64,000 bases of DNA from Astropecten irregularis (lineage: Eukaryota > Echinodermata > Asteroidea > Paxillosida > Astropectinidae). How positions within the stretch are numbered: the stretch's first letter is position 1; the number at the start of each line of letters is the position of its first letter. The stretch is from the NCBI GenBank assembly GCA_963971285.1, contig OZ020246.1, positions 9,717,217-9,781,216 of the forward strand, written 5' to 3'. The position numbers and the translations under genes were made by a program. The notes under the pieces were generated by a model. It searched no databases. It saw only the letters and a program-made list of their open reading frames with translations, and had not been told where the DNA came from. Shown here piece by piece: positions 18,513-29,849 of the stretch.

Positions 18513-21500
18513 GTGAATTCATTTTGCACATTTTTTTGTAAAATAATATCTGATGTTTTCCAAGTATCAAATGGAGTAAGCAGCACAGGCTGCAAGGTTT
18601 TTTAAAACAAGAATTTCTGAGAAGAGTGGCACAACGTCCAATTTCAATAAACATCTTTGTGAAACAAACCGCATTTGTGGCACTGTGCATTGGTACTGTG
18701 CCTGTACTCGACGAGGACTCGGATCTTGGTACTCGTACTCGGCCCTGTACTCGACCTTGAATGTACTCGGACCCGGCCCAGAACTCAGACCTTGAAGTAC
18801 TCGGAGTACTTTGTACTCGGACTCGAGGACTTGACTCCAACACTGGCAGTAATACCTATTTATAACCATCATTAACTAAAGGAAGCAGCATGACCAGTAG
18901 TGCACTATATCTTTTACAATTTGCTTCAGCAGCCGTCGGAACATCCATGGCAAGGAGGACCTCAGCAGCAGTTACTGTTACAGCAGCAGTTACTGTTGCA
19001 GCAGCAGTTGTTGCAGCAGCAGCAGGACCTGCAGACAGCAGCTTACCCTGTCAAGCAGCTGGTTCAACCTCAGACTGACCCGCAACAACCTAGTCACCAG
19101 GAAGTGCAACATCCTCCTACCTATCTCCCTGCAACCTCTGAGGAGCCGCAATTAGAACAAGGTATAATTACTATACTATTAATGAACAACAAGTCTGGGC
19201 ACTCAATGTGGAGCCAATATTAGTGCTGGGTTGGTTTGCATAATTAATCAGGACATCTGCACACATGTGATAGACGCTCACTCGCTTTAATTTACAGCGA
19301 GTGCGTCTATCACATAGACTAGCTAGCATCATTCCTGCACACAGAACCAAATCAAGGCTTTCTCAGACTCCGATGTTAAGTAATTCTTTTCCTTGGTTCT
19401 CGACTGAGTGACTGAGTTTTCAGTGATTCAATATGAGAAGCCATGGGTTTGAGTAAAGAAATAAAAGTGTGAAAGATTCCTCCTTTTTTCCTCTTTCAGT
19501 TCTGGATCAGAATCAACTCCTGAGAATGACTGATGCTGAGTTTGAACAGATTGTGATGGGCCTATTTCCTGGGACGACTGGAGGTACATATGCTTGTTTA
19601 TTTAAGTCAGTGATCTGGGAAGGCTCAAACTTGTCCGTAGATCACATTTTCATTTACAGATGGCACATGTCTGGTTGCCAGCATTTAGACGTCCTGGCAA
19701 ATTTGAATCTTATTATGGGGATAGCGCATGCACCAAGGGGACTGATCAACTACAATCAGCATTATCTTCTTTGGTCATATTAGAGATGTGAGATGAGCTG
19801 TGCTTTTGAAAAAGGAGAATACTGGTAAAAATTGGCAAAAAGCATCTTGGACTCCTATGCATAGAAGCTACATTTCATTTGACAATAGAACATCATTATC
19901 AGCAGTGTAACATTTCTTCCTCACAGTCTAGCTAATTTGAACCGGGCTGGGCCACAATAACAAAGACCGCATCACATTTCACCTAAAATCTTTTTCAGTC
20001 AGTTTCCCCTGTGGTCATTTGACGACAATCTTTTTCCGTTTGCTTCATTCTCAGTCCTGGGGTCAATTTCACCAAACTCATCGTAACTTACTATCATTCG
20101 TAGGAGGACTTAGGATGCATCGGCAGGATTTGCAGCACTACACAGGATACGATGGGTTATCCTTTGTAACTCGCGTTATGATTGATCGTAGGGCTTTGTG
20201 AAATCGACCCCTGGGTTGGCATCAGGCTTTGTTAGCAATTTTTGTTTTTGACTCTGCTGTTATTGCCACTGCATCTGCTCATCTGTTGGGTCTTGTAGGT
20301 TTCTTATTCCTCATTGAATGGGAAACTTTGGAGAATCTGTCTTCAAGTCAACAGCGAACGCGCACGCACAACAGCACATGCGCAAAACAAAGCGCGCATG
20401 CTCACAATTGCGTGCACGTGCGCTGTTGACTTGAAGACCGATTCTCCAATGTCTCCCATTGGCTGACATTGTGTGTCCTCTACCCAGTCACGCCATTGTT
20501 CATCTGGTTACCACCTCCCCATGCTGTTATTTCTTTGCCAGCCAGCCTTGCCATGCTCCATCAGTCAAACAGTGCCACCCAGAGTAATTATAAAACTAAA
20601 AATGCTCAAAATTCTTTCTTTGTTGCAGCAGGAAATCCTGTCCAGCAACCAGCTGAAGCACCTGTTACAATGGCAATGCCTGTCCAGGCCAGTCATCAGG
20701 CTCCAACCCCAAATGGACCCAGTCTTTTGACTCAGTCTAGTACCCCAGCTCACGTGGCTCAGCTTAACCCCCGATTTGATGTGTACCAGCTCAATCCCCA
20801 TACCCCACGGGCTCAGCCTAGCACCCAGGCTCACGTGGCTCCATTTACCCCCCAACATAATGGGAATCAGCTCAACCCCCTTACCCCAGGGGCTCAGCCT
20901 AGCACTCCAGCTCACGTAGCTCCGTTTACCACCCAACATAATGGGAACCAGCTCAACCCCCGTACCTCAGGGGCTCAGCCTAGCACCCCAGCTCACGTAG
21001 CTCCATTTACCACCCAACGTAATGGGAACCAGCTCAACTCCCGTACCCCAGGGGCTCAGCCTAGCACCCCAGCTCACGTAGCTCCATTTACCACCCAACG
21101 TAATGGGAACCAGCTCAACTCCCGTACCCCAGGGGCTCAGCCTAGCACCCCAGCTCACGTGGCTCCATTTACCCCCCAACATAATGGGAATCAGCTCAAC
21201 CCCCTTACCCCAGGGGCTCAGCCTAGCACCCCAGCTCACGTGGCTCCATTTACCCCCCAACATAATGGGAATCAGCTCAACCCCCTTACCCCAGGGGCTC
21301 AGCCTAGCACCCCAGCTCACGTAGCTCCGTTTACCACCCAACATAATGGGAACCAGCTCAACCCCCGTACCTCAGGGGCTCAGCCTAGCACCCCAGCTCA
21401 CGTAGCTCCATTTACCACCCAACGTAATGGGAACCAGCTCAACTCCCGTACCCCAGGGGCTCAGCCTAGCACCCCAGCTCACGTGGCTCCATTTACCACC

Positions 21501-24500
21501 AAACATAATGGGAACCAGCTCAACCCCCTTACCCCAGGGGCTCAGCCTAGCACCCCAGCTCACGTAGCTCCTTTTACCACCCAACATAATGGGAACCAGC
21601 TCAACTCCCGTACCCCAGGGGCTCAGCCTAGCACCCCAGCTCACGTGGCTCCATTTACCAACCAACATAATGGGAACCAGCTCAACCCCCTTACCCCAGG
21701 GGCTCAGCCTAGCACCCCAGCTCACGTGGCTCCGTTTACCACCCAACATAATGGGAACCAGCTCAACCCCCGTACCCCAGGAGCTCAGTCTAGCACCCCA
21801 GCTCACGTGGCTCCACATACCCCCAAACATAATGGGAACCAGCTCAACCCCCGTACCCTAGGGGCTCAGTCTAGTACCCCGGACCATGTGGCTCCACATA
21901 CCCCCAAACATAATGGGAACCAGCTCAACCCCCGTACCCTACAGGCTCAGTCTAGCACCCCAGCTCATGTAGCTCCGTTTACCCCCCAACATAATGGGAA
22001 CCAGCTCAACCCAGGGGCTCAGCCTAGCACCCCAGCTCACGTGGCTCCACATACCCCCAAACATAATGAGAACCAGCTCAACCCCTGTACCACAGGGGCT
22101 CAGTCTAGCACCCCTGAGCATGTGGCTCAACCTGACCAGCCAGTTTCCTCTGCTCCGAGGAGGCGTAAAGAAGTCTCCAAAGAGCGGCCATCTCCTACAG
22201 CCAGAAATGCCTGCAGGACCAATCAGGATGGCAGTGCCACTGCCGTTGCCGAGAATCAACAAAGCCGCACTTCCACCAAGAAGAGACCTCGAGTGAAGAC
22301 TACTAAAGCCAAAGCCCAAGCCAAAGCCAAATCAGGAGAGCCCGCATCACTGGATTCCATTGAGTCCAAGAGACCGAAGACATCTACCCCTCCCTCGGAA
22401 ATGCCAGATGGTAAATGCATCCAATCTTTCCACTGCATCAGTATCACTTCAATTGTCACCCACACATATACTCTGGGACTTAGCAATAGATAGCCTTTTA
22501 TTTGTTCATCACTTTCACTGATTAGAGAATGTTGCCTATATAACATGCTGCAGATGTTGCCAATGGCTTGTGGGTCCAGTGCCACATGTACCCATCTCTT
22601 CCCCCACATGTACCCATCTCTTCCTCCACATATACCCACTTCTTCCTCCACTGCTCCACATGTACCCATCTCTTCCTCCACATGTATCTATCTCTTCAAC
22701 CACATGTACCCACTTTTTCCTCCACGCGTAACCATCTCTTCCTCCACATGTACCCACTTCTTCCTCCACATGTACCCACTTCTTCCTCCACATTTACCTA
22801 TCTCTTCCATCACATGTACCCACTTCTTCTTCCACATGTACCCATCTCTTCCTCCACATGTACCCACTTCTTCCTCCACATGTACCCATCTCATCCTCCA
22901 CATGTACCCATCTCATCCTCCACATGTACCCACTTCTTCCTCCACATGCACCCATCTCTTTCTCCACATGTACCCACTTCATCCTCCACATGTACCCACT
23001 TCTTCCTCCACATGTACCCATCTCATCCTCCACATGTACCAACTTCTTCCTCCACAGTTACCCACTTCATCCTCCACATGTACCCATCTCATCCTCCACA
23101 TGTACCCACTTCTTCCTCCACATGTACCCACTTCATCCTCCACATGTACCCACTTCTTCCTCAACATGTACCATCTCATCCTCCACATGTACCAATTTCT
23201 TCCTCCACATGTACCAACTTCTTCCTCCACAGTTACCCATATCGTCACCCACATGTACCCATCTCATGACCCAAATATAGGCTGTTTCTTCTTCCGTTCA
23301 CAGCGAAGGTACTGAACTTGCGATTCTTCTACCAGAATCACATGGTCTTGGGTCCCGATAGCATAACCAATTCTAACGGGTGCCTGGTCTACCACAAGAA
23401 GCCCTGCCAGTTCCAGGAGCCAGGATTGGATTGTGCCAACAAAGAGTTTCCAGTACTCGACACACAACAGACACAGATGACCGACAAACAACAAGTTGCC
23501 ACCAGAAAGTTGTTGGAGGCACTGGCTAAAGGGTAAGATTCTATGTGCTGGCAAGGCCTCATCATCAGATTTATTGAAAATTTGCTATTAAACCAAGTTA
23601 CCAAAACCAAAATGGAAAAATTGTTATCTCTAAGGATGAAAATTTCCGATTTGTATATTAAACGAGGCCGTGATTTATTTTTAAGAGCCACCGTAAGCAT
23701 TATTTCTGGAAGCACATTCTTTGTTTGGGTGTTGGGAAGTTGTCTTTGTTGAATAAATCAGTGTTAGTTACACATCAAATACAATGAAAGCATTTGCTGT
23801 GCTGAGGGGCCGTCCATAAACTACGTACGTACGCATGAAATGCCGACTTTTTTTACCCCCCCTCCCCCTCTGTACGCAAGGCGTACGCAGTGGTCCCAAC
23901 CCCCACTCCCCCCCTGTATGCATACGCATTTCACATAAGGTTTTTCACTTCTCGTGGTACCTTGCTTTAGCATCATAAATATGTCACAATAATCCGGGCC
24001 GGTACCGTTATTGGGACGTCACTTTCAAATTTTGAAATGAATGAAGTGTAACAGGTTTTTATACATTTACAGATGTATTTTACTATTTTGTTATCATATT
24101 GAATAAGAAAAAAAGGAAAAAACAAATAAATCCTGGTGCTTTTTCTCGTTTGTTTCCCTCTCTTTTCACACGAAATGATTATGCAAATTTTTTGTTTGCG
24201 TACGGTACGCATTGGCCTGAACCCCGGCCCCCTCCCCCCCTGTACGCATGGCGTACGCATCGGTAACAACCCCCCCTCCCCCCCTCTGTGCGTACGTACT
24301 TTATGGACGGCCCCTGACCAAAATTATGCAGTGTTTAGTGTTAGAGCTCGGTGCAATGATCAGTGGAGCTATATGATCATAGGTGCTAAGCTACGCTGTA
24401 ATAGTATATGCTGCTCGATGCAGTATGATCTAAGGCGCTAGACTTAGCTGTGTTATATGGTGAGCTGTATGATCTATAAGGAGCTAGGGTAAGTCATATG

Positions 24501-25212
24501 ATGAACCCATGCCTCTGCATATACCACACAAGACGAGCTGTTTAGCACACACTACCACAGCCTCCACAGTGGAATTAGATCATTATTACCACGCATTACC
24601 ACACAAACCACACTGTGGTGTATTGTGGTTTTCAGAACCATGTGTGGTAAACTGTGGTATGCAAGTGCAGGTGGGTTAGGGTTAATAAATAAGCGAGGCA
24701 GACATCACAATTTTAGGCTGAGGCTGCGAGAAGCTCCTTGGTATTAAAATTAAAATAAATCTTCTGATTTTTGTTTCAGGATTCACATATCTATGGACGA
24801 GTCTGGCAACATCTACGCCAGGCGTTTCTGTAAGGCCAAAGTGTTCTGTTATGCCTCTGAGCCTGTGGCAAATGAGGAGACTCGGTTGGTAAAGCATGCT
24901 GGGCAGAAAGAGTATTATGTCCACAAGCTGGTGCAGCAGAGGATTACGAAGATCTTCGACCAGGATCAATTTAAATTGCGCCTTCTTCAAGCACTGCAAA
25001 CTGGTAACTTCCCCCGGGCACCTGAGCTGGTCTTCACCTTTGCTCAGGAGTGGATGCCGAAGTTCCCCATCTCCAACTGCCTGGTCTACATGATTCTGCA
25101 TCCAGAGCGTGCCAGGTGTCAGCAGAAGGTCATGAGCAAGACCAAAGATGCGTCCCTGGACCCCGATGACATCGGGCTGTCTTTCTCCTTGACCTCCCTC
25201 AGCTTAAATTAA
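18447..25212 (+). CDS. IRF-association-domain protein lacking an IRF DNA-binding domain, 6 coding exons, 941 aa
   Basis: Coding exons 18447-18512, 18930-19161, 19500-19583, 20629-22410, 23304-23532, 24780-25212; all joins are in frame with GT-AG borders. Layout: short N-terminus, Gln-rich segment (23-99), short helical-looking segment (100-127), about seventeen 27-residue Thr/Pro/Asn repeats (164 to about 628), basic segment with KKRPRVK (NLS-like), then an IAD (722 to about 915). The start is the ATG at 18447 (A at -3, G at +4), preceded in frame by TGA at 18405, so no DBD is encoded upstream on this transcript. The last two exons share intron position and phase with IRF gene 1, indicating tandem duplication. 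Likely role (inference): dimerisation partner, decoy or coregulator of the neighbouring IRF. Alternatives are an unseen alternative 5' exon or a decaying paralogue; the clean frame argues against decay. Confidence 0.85.
18930..19161 (+). CDS. IRF-like gene 2, Gln-rich exon
   Basis: Acceptor TTTGCTTCAG, donor CAAG|GTATAA. Residues 23-99, dominated by QQQLLLQQQ-type runs, then PVKQLVQPQ and a Pro/Glu end. Typical of activator or assembly segments. The other open frame here (Ala/Val-rich) is a shadow of the CAG repeats. Confidence 0.82.
19265..19315. repeat. 20-bp stem hairpin in gene 2 intron
   Basis: ATGTGATAGACGC..CACTCGCT pairs with AGCGAGTGCGTCTATCACAT with a 2-nt bulge and 9-nt loop; sits in the 338-nt intron between exons ending 19161 and starting 19500. 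Confidence 0.6.
19500..19583 (+). CDS. IRF-like gene 2, 28-codon exon
   Basis: 84-nt exon, acceptor CCTCTTTCAG, donor GGAG|GTACAT, phase 1 to 1. Residues 100-127; encodes DQNQLLRMTDAEFEQIVMGL then FPGTTG. Looks like a short amphipathic helix; no family recognised. Confidence 0.78.
20056..20214. mobile_element. GGTCGATTTCAC foldback MITE, copy 2
   Basis: Ends CTGGGGTCAATTTCACC / GTGAAATCGACCCCTGG; the inner GGATACGATGG and TTATCCTTTGTAACTCG match the copy at 10006. Confidence 0.82.
20315..20462. mobile_element. GCGC-rich foldback MITE, copy 3
   Basis: Same ends and core as the copies at 1183 and 4141; sits in an intron of IRF-like gene 2. Confidence 0.85.
20629..22410 (+). CDS. IRF-like gene 2, giant repeat exon and basic segment
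   Basis: 1782-nt exon (594 codons), acceptor TTTGTTGCAG, donor GATG|GTAAAT, phase 1 to 1. Residues 128-721. From 20736 it holds a coding minisatellite; after about 22130 the protein turns basic (RRRKEVSKERP, KKRPRVKTTKAKAQAKAK, SKRPKTS), consistent with nuclear localisation. The minus strand is also open through the repeats as a by-product of the 81-bp period. Confidence 0.87.
20736..22130 (+). repeat. Coding minisatellite, 81-bp (27-residue) unit, about 17 copies
   Basis: Unit contains PSTPAHVAPFTTQ, HNGNQLNP and a TPGAQ linker. Copies are nearly identical, with position-specific swaps (QHN/QRN/KHN, NPLTP/NSRTP/NPRTS); adjacent copies 4-5 and 6-7 repeat the same variants, indicating recent unequal exchange. 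One copy near 22012 is shortened. The period is a multiple of three, so copy-number change keeps frame. Confidence 0.95.
22573..23270 (+). repeat. Intronic minisatellite (CCACATGTACCCA..TTCCT units)
   Basis: About 700 bp of units near 21-22 bp (CCACATGTACCCACTTCTTCCT with ATCTC variants) filling the intron between the coding-repeat exon and the IAD exon of gene 2. Open in several frames on both strands only because of the repeat; no splice support as coding. Confidence 0.9.
23304..23532 (+). CDS. IRF-like gene 2, first IAD exon
   Basis: 229 nt, acceptor TTCCGTTCACAG, donor AAAGG|GTAAGA. Residues 722-797 (KVLNLRFFYQNHMVLGP, NSNGCLVYH, VATRKLLEALAKG). Aligns with gene 1 residues 414-489. Confidence 0.92.
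23805..24316. mobile_element. Long foldback element with GGGGCCGTCCATAAA ends
   Basis: Ends AGGGGCCGTCCATAAA / TTTATGGACGGCCCCT, followed inward by CGTACGTACG and poly-C/T tracts. No ORF. In the IAD intron of gene 2, the intron that in gene 1 also hosts a foldback element. Confidence 0.85.
24780..25212 (+). CDS. IRF-like gene 2, second IAD exon and C-terminus
   Basis: Acceptor TTTTTGTTTCAG, stop TAA at 25210-25212. Residues 798-941. IAD landmarks: IYARRFCKAKVFCYAS, KIFDQDQFKLRLL, PELVFTFAQEW, CLVYMILHPERA. The tail is acidic then Ser/Leu-rich (IGLSFSLTSLSLN) and has no LxIS motif, unlike gene 1. Confidence 0.93.
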
Positions 25213-25775
25213 GCCTATTCTCCTCAGTTTGCCCACCCACTCTGGGCGGCTTTGATTTGTTTCAGATGGCCAAATGTATTTGGTTGCTATCAGTGTTGTA
25301 TCTGAGTCCACAACCTCCAAGGCAGAGGCCGAGACCGAGTCATGGGTCTCCGAGGCCAAGGCCAAGGCCGAGTCATGGGTCTCCGAGGCAGAGGCCGAGG
25401 CCAAGTTTCTCACAAGCAGCCGAGGCCAAGGCCGAGTCTGAGTCATGGGTGTCCGAGGCCGAGGCCATGGCCGAGTCACACATGAGCATATCATTTCACT
25501 CCGCGAGAGACTGTTTGCTAGTCTAGATGCGGTACCCGAACTCCCCAATGCGGTTTAAAACCACACTAGCACAGGGCACCATGCTCTAGCTCAATTCATT
25601 AAATTTGATGCATTACACGCTATACAATAATGTCGGCGTGTATGTGAGCGCTATTTGCATGTTATTTTTAACTTTCTTTGTGTAAGTGTATTTAATGAAA
25701 AATTAAAAAAATTTCCCCCTAAAATGTTGGTAAACACGTTTCCGTTTTGAATAAATTTCCGGCCTCGGGCCGATG
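25213..25775 (+). other. Probable 3' UTR of IRF-like gene 2
   Basis: Contains a GAGGCC-rich simple repeat (about 25318-25475) and AATAAA at 25750-25755. The end is not resolved. Confidence 0.5.
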
Positions 25776-25779
25776 CTGG

Positions 25780-26840
25780 CCTCGAGTCATACAACACTGG
25801 TTGCTATGGTAGAACAGATCAATAGACCTGTGCTGAGAAAGTCAGTCATTGCAAGCAGACATAGGAAACCGACTGCAGTGGGATCTGAACCTGCGACCCT
25901 TTTGGAATACCACGCCTAGTCTCTACCAATAAGAGCTATCCCTCCCTATTTAGGGAATATCCTAAATTATCAATTACCATACCCTCTTTGCTTTCCCAAT
26001 CGGAAGCCATGAAGCATACATGTATCGATATTGTGGAAACGGTATGCTCTGTCTGTAAGAAATACTATTAATGAATGAAATAGATAAATCGCTGCCAATG
26101 AATAGTGAGCTGAAATGCTTAGAGTTAGGAGGGTCTGATGCTTCAATCCTTGCTGAATCTTTTATGAGCCTTCAAGACAAATACCGCTCAGTTCAAAATG
26201 CCATGACCTTCTAACATATACATGTAATCTAGCAGAAACATTTTAACTTCAACATGTGCAAATTAAACAGCTGATCTATAGTGAAGGCGATTGTACCAAC
26301 TTGCCACTTCACAATTTTTGTCACGGTGTAATCACAGGTTTCTGGTTGTTTGAGGAAAAATATGTTAGAAATAAGCTGCCACGCACTGCCTTTCTTTTGC
26401 ATTCTGTAAAGTAAATAATACAATGAAGATAAATTATTGTATAAGCAAAGATTGCTAATTTTTTAGCACTTCCCATTTGTTTATTCTTGTTATTAGGAAC
26501 CTGGTTGAACATAGTTGCATGTGCAAATTGTTGAGACCACAAGGATTCTGAAAAAATTGAATTCTTCCAAGCTAAGTAAAAACTAAATGATGACCATTTA
26601 TTTCTTCTTGTGACGACGTCAAGGTAGCAAACAGTAATATTGACCCCCATTAATTGTGATCAAAAGCTGGGGATTATGCAATTTTTTTTGTTGCCTTGAT
26701 CAATATGCTTTTAGTACTAATGTTCCTTTTTTAGTTATAAAGCCGTATCCTCTTTGAGTGATCCCCCATGTACCGTTCCCAGGTTGCAGCATTGCTGCGC
26801 ATATCAGTGAAATGATCCTTGGGATATGGTGGTGTGTGCG
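25780..26840. other. Intergenic sequence without recognised features
   Basis: No supported gene, RNA or repeat. Reading frames are short and A-T rich. Confidence 0.5.
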
Positions 26841-26841
26841 T

Positions 26842-27006
26842 GGTTTCATGACTTCTGACTGCCAAACGAACAAAGATAGTTGACTATTGGGGTCACCACC
26901 AACATAGGGCTGGATGGCTCAGTTGGTAGAGCGCCTGTACGGTATAATTAAGGATGTCGCTGGTTCGAATCCCACTCCAGTAAATTTGTCTTTGTTCACT
27001 TTTCAA
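26842..27006 (+). repeat. tRNA-derived SINE-like repeat, copy 2
   Basis: Same A and B boxes and the same inverted flanks as 6570-6735, with substitutions between the boxes. Two copies with matching non-tRNA flanks show a dispersed family. Confidence 0.75.
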
Positions 27007-28125
27007 TGATTTTAAATTCAGTCAGTTTCCCTTATGGTTATTTGATGATAATAAAGTATAGCATTTCATTCCCCAAACATTCTGTGCGTGTGACGTTGTT
27101 GCTCTTTTTTGTCTAAGATTTGTGAAAAGTCTGACACTACAACTCACAAGTGGTATTTTGGGGATTTGTATAAACATTTATGGTGTAGAAATGGAAGTAG
27201 TAGATTGATTTTAATACCTTTTAAAAGGTTTAGGGCTTAGGATTTTAGTCATTGATCCATGCCCTGTGCTGGATTTCACAAAACCGTAGATTAATCTTAA
27301 GATAAGCTGTTTGTTTTACCATAGTAATTTGTATTGTGTCTGTAAATCAAATTCTGAAATTTGTACTTTTTAAAAATAAATTGAATAGAGCCAAGGCTTA
27401 TACCTATGGTACAGCTTTTTGAAGAAGGTAAATTTTGTTTTCAATATGAGGGACTGGTTTTCCTGCATGTAAATAGTTGTCTAAGTTCTCAAGTGGTGAT
27501 TTTTGAAAAAAAAATGCCAACACACAATAGATGTTTAAAATGATATAATATATATGAAATTCTCAAATATTAAGTAATAGTTTAATTGTAAATGCAAAAA
27601 GATGCAAATAGAGACATGTAATACGCGCATAGATACATCTCACATTGATTGTGGTATGTGCTGTATAAATAATTAAATTTCAAACAAATGTTGCAATGCA
27701 CAGTAGAGTATATTATAAATGTCCTATATTGTTATTTTTTATATAAGATGTATATTCCGTGTTCAATAATATAATGTCAAATTAATATTTTTTTCTGTTT
27801 TCTCAATTGATGGTTTAAGGCTCATGCCACATGAGCCAATTTTTACAGGCAACTGAATTGGAGGCAACCATCTACACCACACACAAAAGGAAAACTTCCA
27901 TCACTCAAAGGACATTTTGTTTATGGCAGTGTCTTACTTGTGTTTTGTGAAAATTTTGTGAAAAGTGAAAGGTGAATGTTATATTTTCTTGGAGATTGCC
28001 TAGAACTGTTTGCCTGTAAATTCCCTCATGTGACATGGGTTCTTAGACCATCAATTAAGCAACTCATAACACTGCATAATAATTGTAAGCTTATTAAAAG
28101 AGAAGGCTTTCCACAACACTGTGTG
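27007..28125. other. A-T rich intergenic sequence
   Basis: Homopolymer-rich, several AATAAA-like runs, no coding or RNA signature seen. Confidence 0.5.
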
Positions 28126-28127
28126 AA

Positions 28128-28465
28128 TGGGTGTGAACTTGAGTTCTGGGAAAGAACTTGGTTTCTGCATGGAAAAGAACTTGGGTTCTGGGATAGAACT
28201 TGATTTCTGGGAAGAACCTGGGTTCTGGGAAAGAACCTGGGTTGTGGAAAAGAACCTGGGTTGTGAAAAAGAACCTGGGTTCTGGGAAAGAACCTGGGTT
28301 CAGGAAAAGAACCTAGTCTCTGTGAAAGAACCTTGGTTCTGGGAAGGAACCTAGGTTCTGGAAAATAACTTGTGTTCTGGAAAGATCCTGGGCTCCATGT
28401 AAGAACCTTGGTTCTGGAAAAGAAAACCTTTGTTCTGGGAAAGGACTTGGTTTTGACAAGAACCG
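28128..28465 (+). repeat. GAACCTGGGTTCTGGGAAA minisatellite
   Basis: About 17 degenerate ~19-20-bp units such as AAAGAACCTGGGTTCTGGG. Each unit is partly palindromic (GAACC..GGTTC). A short open frame through it is repeat-driven. Confidence 0.88.
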
Positions 28466-28959
28466 TAAGTTTTTCACCAAGTTTCTAATCACAACCTTGA
28501 CTCTTAAAGATGTTGTTCATACAGTGGTACTGCTAAATTGTTGTTTGTTGTTATTTCCTCCAAACATGCAAAGCTGCAAATCTCATGCTGTAAGTATCTC
28601 ATTGTTAACCTCTATGGCTGTGTCCTTGGGAGTTTTTAGTGTAATATTTTTATATGAATATTTAAGAGCTTTTTTTGTCTATGCTTCAAATAAATTCTAT
28701 GATTGTTATTTTATGGGGATTAATAAACAAGAAAAACAAAAACAGTTTGTTTTTCTGTCCAGTTTCTTCACCACCTTCCACTTCCCAAAGTCACACACAA
28801 TGTTAGCCGAATTCATGATATGAAATCAATACTGAAGTCGAATGTAATGTTAGACATAGCAGCTTATAAAGTTATAGCTATTTCAACAGCCTGGAAATCG
28901 TCCCGAAAGTGATTTCTATAACGTCCGCCACTTGGCCAGACCTGGCTTCCGGCCTGTAT

Positions 28960-29848
28960 TATGCAAATGAGCACTGAACTCTACTATCCAATCAAGTTGG
29001 TCACACTGACAAACTTATATCGTCTGCTAATCTCTGTCACATTGTTGGACAATATAACTCTCATAAATTATTATATCATTAAGACATTATAATCAAGCCC
29101 CCAGACAAGTCAAAGAAAATAGACCCGGTAATTAGGTTAATTAATTTTCAGATAAGCAATAAGGTTTAGAAATTATAATCCATTACTTTTCGTGCGAGAA
29201 ATAATTCTTCGTTTTCATAATTTCTAACAGAAATTCCTTAAAAGTGGGGGATTTTATAAGACAAACATACAAGAATCTAACTCGCGGATTAATATTTAAA
29301 GCAGGGGTCTGCCCCTCCCGCTCCCATAGCCTTCCCATGCTGCATGCCGATCCGTATATAAACGCGGTGGGTTCACTTCGATATCATTCCGCAGTCAGAA
29401 GTTACTCGGTGAAGATCACGGTTTACTACAATGCGTATCTGGTCGGGCCGAAACACTTGTGCGTGCTTCATCATACCGATGTGTGTTCACCGCGGCGTGC
29501 AGCCTCTTCAACCAAGATTTCACGACGACTCTGCCACGCTGGGACTTGCCCGATAAGACTAGCGGACACTTTGCGGAGAGAGCAACGGACTAATATCAAT
29601 ATTGAACTCTGTCATGTTTGTATGAAACGGGACAGGTGACGTGAAGAACTTTTCACCGAGGGACACTGTCAACTGGTCAAGTTGGACTGCATAATCATCT
29701 CCGCGACGTGAAACGTTTTCCCCCGCGTACTGAATAATGAACATTTTGCACGGACAAGAACTAGATTGTGCCAAATTATCATGAATGTTGTGAACTTATT
29801 TGTCGCATGATCTGAATGACGAATTTAGGATTTAAGTGCAAGTTGAGG
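28960..29848 (+). promoter_or_regulatory. Candidate promoter and first exon of a long (probably non-coding) transcript
   Basis: TATATAAA at 29355-29362 in a locally GC-rich stretch, initiator-like GCAGTCAG near 29392, and upstream octamer ATGCAAAT (about 28964) and CCAAT (about 28989). A donor GAGG|GTAAGT at 29849 ends a possible ~455-nt first exon with only short ORFs. A 131-residue open frame overlapping the TATA box starts upstream of the predicted start site and is not supported. Confidence 0.4.
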
Positions 29849-29849
29849 G

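Noticed and set aside
20565-22319. Minus-strand ORFs (124-152 aa) opposite the gene 2 repeat exon
   Set aside because: Antisense shadows of the 81-bp coding minisatellite; the plus strand has the splice joins and the IAD continuation.
22545-23315. Long open frames (256 aa and 233 aa, plus minus-strand frames) with cyclic HVPTSSSTCTH-type repeats
   Set aside because: They follow from a 21-22-bp minisatellite in an intron; the frames overlap each other, extend through the IAD exon acceptor in the wrong frame, and lack splice support.
29244-29639. 131-aa ORF over the candidate promoter
   Set aside because: It starts upstream of the TATA box and predicted start site and has no recognisable domain.
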